In this document: one piece after another, positions 17,287 through 25,555 of the stretch
Numbering within the stretch: the first letter of the stretch is position 1
Layout of the letters: each line of letters opens with the position of its first letter
Source of the DNA: Pedobacter steynii
Lineage (GTDB): Bacteria; Bacteroidota; Bacteroidia; Sphingobacteriales; Sphingobacteriaceae
Direction: 5' to 3'
Assembly: GCF_001721645.1 (NCBI RefSeq)
Contig: NZ_CP017141.1
Location: 5,828,001 to 5,892,000, forward strand
Length of the DNA: 64,000 bases
Made by a program: the position numbers and the translations under genes
The notes under the pieces: generated by a model
What the model was told of the DNA's origin: nothing
Seen by the model: only the letters and a program-made list of their open reading frames with translations
Database searches by the model: none

Positions 17287-19116
17287 ATGGTCAGAATAGC
17301 TACGCTTAGTTTTCTCTTTCTCCTCATCAGCCTTTCCACTATTGCGCAAGACAGTAAATTACTGTTGAGGGGAAAAATGATGACCGCTCTTGCTGAAGAA
17401 AAATTAACCGGTGCAGTCTGGTCCACAGTAGATTCCGGCGGGCACATCTCCGCCGACGCCTACGGAATTAAATCCTATGAATCGAAACGCCTCCTTGCTT
17501 TCTCAGACCGGGTACAGGTAGGTTCCGTCACTAAAACCTTATTGGCTACCGGGATCCTGAGACTGGTTACCATTCATAAAATAAATCTTGATTCCCCGGT
17601 GGAAAAAATATTGCCTGGTATTCATTTTGAAAATCCCTGGGCTTCCACGAATCCGGTTACGGTCCGACATCTGTTAAACCACACTTCCGGTCTGGAGGAC
17701 CTACGACTCTGGCAAATGTTCAGCAAAAAAGTTAGCCCTAACACCCCATTATCTGAAACCTTTAGCCGGGATCCTTCTGTCCTTCGAATCTATAATCAGC
17801 CAGGCAGTGTATTCTCCTATTCAAATATGGGATATACCATGCTCGCTATGGTCATAGAAGCCGTAACCAGACAACGTTACGAAGATTACCTCGATAATTA
17901 CCTGCTACAACCATTGGGCATGACCAGGAGTACTTTCAACTTTATTACTCAACTGGGTAAAAATGGGGATAAGGACCTGGCAATGGGCCATCTGGACCAG
18001 ATGCAACGCCAGGAAGCCGTTCCTATGTACCTGAGGCCTGCAGGACAATTTACCACCACTGCTTATGATATGGGGATTTTTATTCGCTTTCTGCTGAGCG
18101 ATGGCAGGCTTCATCGCTTTCCTTTTATCCGGGAAGATTTACTTAAAGCTATGGGATCCCCTGCGGCCAGCAACGCCATAGAACATGGCCTTCAAAGTGG
18201 CTACAGTTTAGGCCTGATGAAAAGAGATCATAACCAGGTGACTGGCCTGGCTCATGCCGGGAATACCATAGGTTACCATGCTATGCTCTACCTTTTTCCG
18301 GAAGAAAAAAAAGGATTCTTTGTGGCCCATAATATGGACAGTGAAACCGCAGATTACGAAGTCTTCAACAAGATCTTAATCCAGTCCCTGGCATTGCAAA
18401 AGAAACCGGCAAGCAGCCCAACAGTACCCGCTATGCCGGCCGACATGAGCAATTGGAAAGGAAATTATATCCCGGTACGCAACAAATTCAAAGCCTTTGC
18501 TTACCTGGATTTGCTGACCGGTTTTTTAACCCTGCTGCCTCAGAAAAATGAACTTGTTTTAAGTCAGTTTCAAAAGAACGACAAGCTGCTTTTTCCTACG
18601 GGACACCATTTGTTTAAATCTTCAGACAAACTGCAATCCTCCATCGTTTTCTATTCAGATAAACAAGGCAATCCTCTGTTTACCACAGGATTTAAGACCT
18701 ATAAAAAAATCAATTCGATTTATTTGTGGACGATCTGGATGAGTTTTATTCTAGGCGTCCTCGGTTTTCTTTATCTCTTTTTCGGCGGTTGGATCCAAAT
18801 CTTCAAACAAGGAACTACCTTCCTGAAACAAGCAAGGGTCGTTCCTTTTCTGTCTATACTTTGTTTATTACTGCCGCTGCCTTTTTTTCTGACACAGAGT
18901 TTTGTTGCACTTGGTGATGTGACACCTGCAAGTATCCTCACAGCAATAGTCACCGCGTTACTTCCAATAGCCTTACTTATCGGGATCGGGGCGCATTTTA
19001 AAAACAAAGACAGGTATAAAGCCTCCGGTATCGATTTACTGGCCTTGCTATTCGCCCTGCAGTTTGTAGTTGTACTGGCATTTTGGCAACTGATTCCGCT
19101 GCTTTTATGGGTCTAA
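17287..19116 (+). CDS. Membrane-anchored serine hydrolase, beta-lactamase family
   Basis: A 609-residue protein from the ATG at 17287; a TTG 9 bases earlier is less likely. A signal peptide (MVRIATLSFLFLLISLSTIAQ) is followed by a class C beta-lactamase-like domain with the S-x-x-K motif at Ser80-Lys83 (GSVTKTLLATGILRL), RHLLNHTSGLEDL, and the Y-S-N motif in FSYSNMGYTMLAMV. A linker beta-domain follows, then four C-terminal membrane helices within about residues 480-609. This layout is seen in Bacteroidota and Bacillus penicillin-binding-like esterases; the substrate is unknown. Its stop overlaps the stop of the convergent LytTR gene by 4 bases. Confidence 0.88.
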   Translation: MVRIATLSFLFLLISLSTIAQDSKLLLRGKMMTALAEEKLTGAVWSTVDSGGHISADAYGIKSYESKRLLAFSDRVQVGSVTKTLLATGILRLVTIHKINLDSPVEKILPGIHFENPWASTNPVTVRHLLNHTSGLEDLRLWQMFSKKVSPNTPLSETFSRDPSVLRIYNQPGSVFSYSNMGYTMLAMVIEAVTRQRYEDYLDNYLLQPLGMTRSTFNFITQLGKNGDKDLAMGHLDQMQRQEAVPMYLRPAGQFTTTAYDMGIFIRFLLSDGRLHRFPFIREDLLKAMGSPAASNAIEHGLQSGYSLGLMKRDHNQVTGLAHAGNTIGYHAMLYLFPEEKKGFFVAHNMDSETADYEVFNKILIQSLALQKKPASSPTVPAMPADMSNWKGNYIPVRNKFKAFAYLDLLTGFLTLLPQKNELVLSQFQKNDKLLFPTGHHLFKSSDKLQSSIVFYSDKQGNPLFTTGFKTYKKINSIYLWTIWMSFILGVLGFLYLFFGGWIQIFKQGTTFLKQARVVPFLSILCLLLPLPFFLTQSFVALGDVTPASILTAIVTALLPIALLIGIGAHFKNKDRYKASGIDLLALLFALQFVVVLAFWQLIPLLLWV

Positions 19117-19856
19117 CCATTTAATTCAAAATCAGAGTTATGGTGTTTGAGGGTATATTTTTCAACAAGACTCAAAAACCGATCTTTATAAGAACTGCCT
19201 AATTGAAGTGTGGTTTTATCTTTTAAAATTATTTGAGCCCCCTGAATATAGCTGATTTTGGAATGGTTGACAATAAATGATTTATGAACTCTGATAAAAT
19301 TACTGCTTGAGAATTTGTTCAAAACAGCTTTGAGTGGGATATAAACCTTGTGTTTCGCATGTGCGAGGTTTATAATGATATAATTATCGTTCGACTCTAT
19401 ATAGTACACTTCATCAAATTCAATTTTGACAAGCTTCCCTTTGCTCTCACTTTTAACATAGATAAAAGCAAGCTGTTGTTTTTCTGCTTTATGGGTCTTT
19501 TCAGTATAGCTGCTGAGCTTTTTAACACATCTTAAAAATCGTTCTTTAGAAATAGGTTTCAATAAATAATCAAATGCATTGTTGTCAAAGGCAGCCAGTG
19601 CAAAATCAGGCAAGGCAGTGATGAATATTTTGTAAACAGAATGACTGATTAAAGAACTTAGTTCCAGCCCGTTTACCAGGGATTCGTTAATTCCTAAAAA
19701 AACAAGATCTACAGAATTGTTATTTATTTTATCCAGACCTGCTACGGGATTCGTATCATACCCCACAAGTACCAATTCAGAATGGCGATCTATATATTCG
19801 CTCAAGGTCCGGATTGTAGCAATATCATCATCAATTATATAGCACTTTAATATCAT
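19113..19856 (-). CDS. LytTR-family response regulator with altered receiver
   Basis: A 247-residue protein with an N-terminal receiver-like domain (MILKCYIIDDDIATIRTLSEY) and a C-terminal LytTR DNA-binding domain (KGKLVKIEFDEVYYIESNDNYIII, then FIRVHKSFIVNHSKI). The acidic cluster Asp9-Asp11 and the Lys of LLKPIS are kept, but the phosphoacceptor aspartate is missing: the strand reads DLVFLGINES with Gly55 where D is expected. It is therefore probably not controlled by ordinary phosphorylation. It lies 5 bases after the outer-membrane protein gene in the same operon, which is divergent from the RiPP operon starting at 22610, making that operon a plausible target. Confidence 0.87.
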   Translation of the reverse strand: MILKCYIIDDDIATIRTLSEYIDRHSELVLVGYDTNPVAGLDKINNNSVDLVFLGINESLVNGLELSSLISHSVYKIFITALPDFALAAFDNNAFDYLLKPISKERFLRCVKKLSSYTEKTHKAEKQQLAFIYVKSESKGKLVKIEFDEVYYIESNDNYIIINLAHAKHKVYIPLKAVLNKFSSSNFIRVHKSFIVNHSKISYIQGAQIILKDKTTLQLGSSYKDRFLSLVEKYTLKHHNSDFELNG

Positions 19857-19861
19857 GACAC

Positions 19862-22432
19862 TTAGTTTTTTATTCTTTCAAGATCCTCTTTGTTGCTTTT
19901 ATTCTTCTTCGGCGCTGTGCCCTTACCGCCGAAACTATAAGAGAGACTCGCATTAAATCTTCGGTTCTCATTCCGGTTATAATACGTTGCCGATAGATTT
20001 TCAAATTCATTGACCCCCTGATTGATATAAGTATAAAAGATATCAGTAATTCCCAATTTAATAATAGCCTTATTCTTCAACAAACTGTACCTCATAACTA
20101 CATCAGCACGATATTTACCATCAATGGTACGCGCAAGTACAATCCTTTTGGATTTATAAAGATTCAGGATTTCCAAAGACAGGTCTGGATGCAGCTGAAA
20201 AGCATTTAAGATATTAAAGTTATAGCCTCCACGTTGCACATCGATAAACGTACCCAGATAAGGAGTTTGATAACTATCGTAAAATGCATCTCCATTAGCA
20301 GTAAGATTCCACCATTTAATCAACTCTTTATGATAACTGAGGGATAAATTCCAGGTGTTGTAATGTTTAAAATTATCTACAGTTTGCCTGGTAGCACCAC
20401 TGCTATTCGCAAGTGAAGTAAAGTAATTGTAATAATCATTGGTACGGCTATAGCCCAGACTGACATTCAGGTTGCTGTGATAATTATAATTCAGCTCTAA
20501 AGAATGCGTTGTTTCCGGCTTTAGTAAGGGATTGCCCTGCGTATAAAAGTATGGAGAGGAATAATCAATAAAAGGATTCAGGTCTTCATAGCTTGGACGA
20601 CCGATCCTTCGGCCATAGGAAAAACTTAAAGTATTCGGGTCAAAGTTGTGGAGGATAAAAAGACTGGGAAAAAACTGCAGGTAATTTCTACCAGCAGTCT
20701 GACCAGTGGTGATGGATTTACCGGAGTAATGGGTATGCTCTGCTCTTAAACCGGCCTGTAAGTCGGTCTGTTTTCCCAATTTAGTAAGGTAATTCAGGTA
20801 CAATGCGCTGATGTTCTCCCGATAATCAAAGGTATTGCTGCGATTGGGATCGGTAATCAGTTCTCTGCCCGAATTCTCCGATTGAAAGAGAATGTCGCTA
20901 TTGGAATGAGTAAATGCAACTTTTCCTCCGGTCTCCAGTTTAGTAGAGGGCGTAATCCGGTAACTATAATCTGCTTTCGCCGTGATCAGATCGATCGCTA
21001 CAGCCGCATCATTTACTATATTTTCAGGCCCTCTAACCAGCTCTCCTGATGAATTAAAGTAATTGTTACTGTAGGTGTTCGGATTTGCAGAACGATAATT
21101 GGTATAATCTGCATTTAATAACAATACATGACCATTAACACCCAATACATGCCGTGAATTGACATTTAATCCGTAGGTATTCAACTTAGCAAATCCGTTA
21201 TTTTGCGACGAAAGGCTGGAATCAAGCTGACGGCTATTAAAGTCGTTAAAATTTATGCGCTGCAAAAAATCAGAACGATCCCTGTTGGTATTTAATGTTC
21301 CCAGTACCCCTATCGTATTTTTATCATTCAGATCATAGTCCGCTCCCAGTCTCGCATTATGGCTGTTCGACCGGGAATTTGAATGCTCATCCTGTTCATA
21401 GGCCAGAGGATCTTCTCCCCTAATCACTTTACTACTGTGGTACCTGTTCTTGTTTTTATTATGTTGGTAGCTATAATTGCTAAATACATTTAACTTTTTA
21501 AACTTATAATTGAGGGTAAGTTCTTCTGTAAATTTTGGATAAGTCCCAACCACAAGGCCAGAACTGATATTGCCGTTAAGACCAGTCCTGCTGCCTTTCT
21601 TTGTTTTGATGTTAATGATTCCTCCCTTGCCCTCCGCATCGTATTTAGCCGATGGATTGGAGATCAATTCGACCTGGGCAATAGAACTGGCGGGAATATT
21701 TTTCAAAAAGGCGCTAACCTGTGAAGCAGAGAGCTTAACTAACTTATCGTCAATCATCACCATTACCCCTTGTTTACCCTTTAAAGTGATCTGGTTATCA
21801 TCAACGGATACCCCTGGTGCAATTTCAAGTAGATCTGTAATAGACCCTCCTGTTGCCAACGCACTACTTTCCACATTAATAATCGTCCGGTCGATTCTAC
21901 GCTCAAACAATTTCTTTTTGGAAACCACACTTACTTCCGCAAGCTGATTAGGTGAAGAGGCCAGGATAAGAACCGGCACAGTAAATATTTCTGAACCCGA
22001 AAGCCGAAATTGACCTGAACGGCTTTTCAGGTATCCTATCTGTGTAGCCTCAATCAGATAAGTCCCCGCTATGACATCCTTAAATCTATACCTCCCGGTT
22101 GAATCGGCCAGGGTTCTTTTTACCAGACTGAAATCAGATCTCAGTAAGCTAACGGTACCATACTCAACCGGCTTATTCTGCTCATCCCGGATTACGCCAT
22201 TTATGGAAACATGTTGTCCTGTATCAACCGACTGAAACCAATGGGCCTTTACATCAGGCTTTACCAGATTAGCTGAAGTATTAATTCCGGAAAATGAGCT
22301 CAAAGAAAGGAACAGAATGATCAGGACACCTAAAAAACATAAATTATACTTTTTACCTTTTAATAAATAATTAATGAGAAATAACATAAGAAAATGGAGC
22401 GTTTTATTGTAATAAAAAATCAGATTTTTCAA
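19862..22432 (-). CDS. TonB-dependent receptor-like outer-membrane beta-barrel protein (OMP_b-brl family)
   Basis: An 856-residue protein. After an atypical hydrophobic N-terminus it has a carboxypeptidase-regulatory-like domain (GVIRDEQNKPVEYGTVSLLRSDF, about residues 78-160). A plug follows (GGSITDLLEIAPGVSVDDNQITLKGKQG, then IAQVELISNPSAKYDAEGKGGIINI), and then a long barrel ending FNASLSYSFGGKG with a basic tail. Such proteins are usually TonB-linked importers or surface receptors. It is cotranscribed with the LytTR gene and divergent from the RiPP cluster, so it might sense, take up or let out the peptide product; that link is inference. Confidence 0.85.
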   Translation of the reverse strand: MKNLIFYYNKTLHFLMLFLINYLLKGKKYNLCFLGVLIILFLSLSSFSGINTSANLVKPDVKAHWFQSVDTGQHVSINGVIRDEQNKPVEYGTVSLLRSDFSLVKRTLADSTGRYRFKDVIAGTYLIEATQIGYLKSRSGQFRLSGSEIFTVPVLILASSPNQLAEVSVVSKKKLFERRIDRTIINVESSALATGGSITDLLEIAPGVSVDDNQITLKGKQGVMVMIDDKLVKLSASQVSAFLKNIPASSIAQVELISNPSAKYDAEGKGGIINIKTKKGSRTGLNGNISSGLVVGTYPKFTEELTLNYKFKKLNVFSNYSYQHNKNKNRYHSSKVIRGEDPLAYEQDEHSNSRSNSHNARLGADYDLNDKNTIGVLGTLNTNRDRSDFLQRINFNDFNSRQLDSSLSSQNNGFAKLNTYGLNVNSRHVLGVNGHVLLLNADYTNYRSANPNTYSNNYFNSSGELVRGPENIVNDAAVAIDLITAKADYSYRITPSTKLETGGKVAFTHSNSDILFQSENSGRELITDPNRSNTFDYRENISALYLNYLTKLGKQTDLQAGLRAEHTHYSGKSITTGQTAGRNYLQFFPSLFILHNFDPNTLSFSYGRRIGRPSYEDLNPFIDYSSPYFYTQGNPLLKPETTHSLELNYNYHSNLNVSLGYSRTNDYYNYFTSLANSSGATRQTVDNFKHYNTWNLSLSYHKELIKWWNLTANGDAFYDSYQTPYLGTFIDVQRGGYNFNILNAFQLHPDLSLEILNLYKSKRIVLARTIDGKYRADVVMRYSLLKNKAIIKLGITDIFYTYINQGVNEFENLSATYYNRNENRRFNASLSYSFGGKGTAPKKNKSNKEDLERIKN

Positions 22433-22609
22433 TTTACTTAAATATATAGATAATTTATCACAAATGTGAAATAAAATTATAATTTAAATATATATAAACA
22501 TCGGGAATACTCAATTTCACCCTTACAAAAGATACTTACGCCAGATTTTCTTTCTATTCCAACATAAGCTTATTAATTTGGTAAATCATTTAATTTAAAC
22601 TATTGTATT
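22433..22609. promoter_or_regulatory. Divergent regulatory region between OMP/LytTR and RiPP operons
   Basis: This 177-base, very AT-rich spacer must hold both promoters. It includes TCACA-AA-TGTGA at 22458-22469, a short inverted repeat near the OMP start, and TTAATTTG at 22573-22580, one mismatch from TAnnTTTG, about 30 bases before the precursor peptide start. No repeated LytTR half-sites were obvious by eye. Confidence 0.35.
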
Positions 22610-22771
22610 ATGAAAAATCAAAACAATCAAGATTTTGATCCTAAATCATTTTTAGGAGCAAAAGTAATCTCTCCGCTTGAGCAAGAAAAACTTCTTGGCG
22701 GTGCTGCTGAAACTGTTGAAAAAGAAAAAGAAAGAGAAAGAGAAAGACAATTAGACCCTGAGACTCTTTAA
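22610..22771 (+). CDS. RiPP precursor peptide with Gly-Gly leader
   Basis: A 53-residue peptide. The leader (residues 1-31) reads MKNQNNQDFDPKSFLGAKVI and then SPLEQEKLLGG, ending in the double-glycine processing site of C39 peptidase exporters, with the expected Leu/Ile spacing before it. The core (residues 32-53) begins AAETVEKEKERERERQ and ends LDPETL. It has no Cys, Ser, Lys-rich amphipathic or aromatic pattern of known bacteriocins; instead it has alternating Glu with Lys/Arg and two Thr. It is directly followed by a 26-base palindrome and then the two oxygenase-like genes, the C39 exporter and HlyD-like gene, which together support a precursor role. It is unlike any precursor class I can name. 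Confidence 0.8.
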   Translation: MKNQNNQDFDPKSFLGAKVISPLEQEKLLGGAAETVEKEKERERERQLDPETL

Positions 22772-22782
22772 TTTTTGAACCA

Positions 22783-22808
22783 CAATAAGCCGGAATTCCG
22801 GCTTATTG
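22783..22808 (+). terminator. 26-bp perfect palindrome, probable attenuator after the precursor gene
   Basis: CAATAAGCCGG-AATT-CCGGCTTATTG is perfectly self-complementary and is followed by ATTTTC. Lying 11 bases after the precursor stop and 27 bases before the first oxygenase gene, it would let most transcripts end after the precursor, giving excess peptide over enzyme. Confidence 0.65.
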
Positions 22809-22835
22809 ATTTTCTAATCATCAACTGATTGTTTT

Positions 22836-24158
22836 ATGGAAAACACAATTGACCTGGCTCCCGCGAAAGGAAACCATCCCGCCTGGAACGAAGCGTGGTG
22901 GACAGACTTCCTTGATAAATCTGATTTTTTTAAAAAATCCTTTACCATCCACGATGTCCTTACTGAAGATGAAGTTAATTATTTCAATAAATTAACATTA
23001 AACATCATCAACGAAATCTTTGTTAGGCAAAATACCTCCTACGATTTCAGGCTCTATATCGAAGGCATATCAAAAGATAAAGCCTATATGAAAGATCATC
23101 TTTTTCTCTTCCCTCCCCTGGCATCCGAAACACCTGAGGAATGGGCAAAAAGAGTTTTCGATAAACAGAAATTTGGACTGATCATTAATTCCGGAGAGAA
23201 GTTTTCAAATGATCTTGCAGAAAAGCTTGCGCTTTACCTGGATCCACTCCTAAAGATGGCTGGAATCCCTTTGAAAGGAATTAACATTACGATATTTCTT
23301 GGGAATTATGGCTTTACACCTCTTGGTATCCACAAAGATCATCCCGGAGAAAATGTCATGCACCTGCATTTAGGCCCCGGCGACAAAACCATGTACAACT
23401 GGGAAATGGCAGAATATGAAGAGTTAACCGGAAATGCTCAGAACAATAAAAATGTAGTCCCATTAATTCCACTTGCCACAAAATATCACTTTAGAAAGGG
23501 TGACATCTATTTTATGCCCTGGAATAAATACCATATCGGAAATACGGAAGATTTTTCTGTAGGAATTAGTGTATGGTATAACAATATGCCCTTGAACAAA
23601 TTCTTAACTACCCTTCTCAGATCGTTCAAAATACAACATATCAAATCTGAACAGGACCAAGACAGCCGGGTAATCGTCCCGCCCTATCGGCAAGTTAGCG
23701 CCGATGAAGGCTTCGATCAGGTGCTAACCGCACTGAATATTGATCAGGAAAATCTGGAATCAAGCCTGGATGCTATTCTAAAAAACATATACAAGGATTA
23801 CGTACTTGCTCTTCATAGCAACCAAGGTTGGAAAACGAGACCAATCCCATTGGATCAGGAATTGAATCAAAACGATGACCTCAGCAATTTTTACCATTTA
23901 AAAGGTAAACTCCTCAAATCCGTTTACCCATTTACCATGTCGTACCGGGTTATTAATGATACAGTCCTGATTTTTGCCAGAGGAACAAAAATTGAAATCA
24001 AATATCAAGAAGAACTCCTGAGAATTATAGACCGGTTAAACACCGGACAGGAAATCCTGACTGAAGACCTGCTTCAGGGGCTCAATCAATTCTGGCCAGA
24101 AGAAGCCGGACTGTACACCCTTAACCTTTTCTATATTAAAAGAGCAATCATTTATTAA
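22836..24158 (+). CDS. JmjC/ROX-like putative Fe(II)/2-oxoglutarate oxygenase, copy 1
   Basis: A 440-residue protein I do not recognise as a named family, but it shows a cupin/JmjC metal site. His166-x-Asp168 is in GFTPLGIHKDHPGE, Lys184 in HLGPGDKTMYNW is a candidate 2-oxoglutarate contact, and the distal His233 is in GDIYFMPWNKYHIGN. This order and spacing match ribosomal-oxygenase (YcfD/ROX)-type JmjC proteins. The C-terminal part (FARGTKIEIKYQEELLRIID, then ILTEDLLQGLNQFWPEEAG) resembles their winged-helix region. Those enzymes hydroxylate protein side chains, so side-chain hydroxylation of the precursor peptide is the natural inference. The next gene encodes a paralogue 11 bases downstream. 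Confidence 0.7.
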   Translation: MENTIDLAPAKGNHPAWNEAWWTDFLDKSDFFKKSFTIHDVLTEDEVNYFNKLTLNIINEIFVRQNTSYDFRLYIEGISKDKAYMKDHLFLFPPLASETPEEWAKRVFDKQKFGLIINSGEKFSNDLAEKLALYLDPLLKMAGIPLKGINITIFLGNYGFTPLGIHKDHPGENVMHLHLGPGDKTMYNWEMAEYEELTGNAQNNKNVVPLIPLATKYHFRKGDIYFMPWNKYHIGNTEDFSVGISVWYNNMPLNKFLTTLLRSFKIQHIKSEQDQDSRVIVPPYRQVSADEGFDQVLTALNIDQENLESSLDAILKNIYKDYVLALHSNQGWKTRPIPLDQELNQNDDLSNFYHLKGKLLKSVYPFTMSYRVINDTVLIFARGTKIEIKYQEELLRIIDRLNTGQEILTEDLLQGLNQFWPEEAGLYTLNLFYIKRAIIY

Positions 24159-24169
24159 AATCAACCCCT

Positions 24170-25486
24170 ATGGCAACCATCATTTTACAGGAAACATCCA
24201 CCACAACCGAACAACCTATAGATCTGGCTACCTGGCAAAAGATATTAGAAAAAACAAATAATTTTAAACTTCCGGGAGTAGAGCAAGGAATTCTGTCGGC
24301 ACAACAGGTACTGGACTTTAAAACATCAATTATGGATGTGATCAGGTTCATTTGTACACAACAGACGGATGAATATGGTTTCCGGGTATACCTGGATGGA
24401 AAAAAAATGGGCTCTGATTACCTTAAGTCAAGTGTCTACCCCAATCTTCCGGCGGTTGGTGACGATGGCTCCACATGGACAAAAGATGTTTTTCAGGAAA
24501 ATAAATTTGGCATCATACTGAATTCCAGCGAGAAGTTCAGCATGAAGATCGCAGATCAGCTTTCGGCCTTAATGCACCCCTTACTGGATACGCTTGGCAT
24601 TCCTTCCAGCGGAATGCATTCTACGGTATTTATCGGTAATTATGGATTTACCCCACTGGGCATTCACCAGGACCATTATGGCGCAAACGTGATTCATTTC
24701 CACCTGGGGCCAGGAGAAAAAATCATGTACACCTGGGATGCCAGCCTGTTCGAAGGGCTGGATCCGGCGGATAAAACTCTGGAAGAAGTCCTGCCCAAAG
24801 CAAAGGAGTTTCCCTTTGGCACAGGAGATCTTTACTTTATGCCCTGGGACCAATACCATATCGGGCGGACCGACGAAATATCCACAGGACTTACGGTATG
24901 GTTTGACAACCATAGTAACAAAGCGCTGTTGGAAACATTAATTTCTGCAGTTAAATTACAATTTCCAAACGATCAGCTCACAGACATCACTCCTCTGGAG
25001 AAAGACATCCATCAATTAAATTTCAGCATCATTGATAAAATTGTAAGCGGTAATCCCCGGGCTACTGAACTGTCATTTAAAGACTTATTGAAACAGACAT
25101 TTTCAGAGTTCAAGCTGGCTTTATTCAGCAACAGGGGCTGGCGGGCAATTCCAATGACCATGGAAGAAATCAGTTCTTTCAAAGTGGATGATCATTACAA
25201 TGAATTAAACGACAAGAATATTCAGGTTCCCTTTCCTTATCAACTCTACTATAATGTCAATGAACCGGAGATTACGGTGTACGCCAGAGGTGCAAAAATA
25301 ACCATCAAACACCATCCGTATATCGAAGAAATCATCGCTGAGCTCAATAGCAATCAGGTCATCAATACCGATATTTTGCTGGAAAAACTGACTACAGTCT
25401 GGCCCAAAGAAGCAGGATTGTACTTCTTGGCGATGCTATACAATAAACGGGGATTTTACATCATTTCAGACCCATCTAAACCTTAA
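24170..25486 (+). CDS. JmjC/ROX-like putative Fe(II)/2-oxoglutarate oxygenase, copy 2
   Basis: A 438-residue paralogue of the preceding protein. The N-terminal part differs, but the metal-site region is closely matched and at identical residue numbers: GFTPLGIHQDHYGANVIHFH has His166-x-Asp168, HLGPGEKIMYTW keeps Lys184, and GDLYFMPWDQYHIGR supplies His230. The winged-helix-like end (YARGAKITIKHHPYIEEIIA, then VWPKEAGLYFLAMLYNKRGF) is also shared. The pair probably arose by tandem duplication and may act as a heterodimer or on different residues of the peptide. Both copies keep all metal ligands, so neither looks dead. Confidence 0.7.
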   Translation: MATIILQETSTTTEQPIDLATWQKILEKTNNFKLPGVEQGILSAQQVLDFKTSIMDVIRFICTQQTDEYGFRVYLDGKKMGSDYLKSSVYPNLPAVGDDGSTWTKDVFQENKFGIILNSSEKFSMKIADQLSALMHPLLDTLGIPSSGMHSTVFIGNYGFTPLGIHQDHYGANVIHFHLGPGEKIMYTWDASLFEGLDPADKTLEEVLPKAKEFPFGTGDLYFMPWDQYHIGRTDEISTGLTVWFDNHSNKALLETLISAVKLQFPNDQLTDITPLEKDIHQLNFSIIDKIVSGNPRATELSFKDLLKQTFSEFKLALFSNRGWRAIPMTMEEISSFKVDDHYNELNDKNIQVPFPYQLYYNVNEPEITVYARGAKITIKHHPYIEEIIAELNSNQVINTDILLEKLTTVWPKEAGLYFLAMLYNKRGFYIISDPSKP

Positions 25487-25496
25487 AAACTGACCC

Positions 25497-25518
25497 AAAG
25501 CTCACAATAGTGAGCTTT
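25497..25518 (+). terminator. Hairpin between oxygenase 2 and the exporter gene
   Basis: AAAGCTCAC (25497-25505) pairs with GTGAGCTTT (25510-25518), followed by CTTTGATTTTC. It may be a partial internal terminator or mRNA-processing site within the RiPP operon. Confidence 0.5.
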
Positions 25519-25555
25519 CTTTGATTTTCATTTTCAGCTTTCAGGTATTCTTAGA

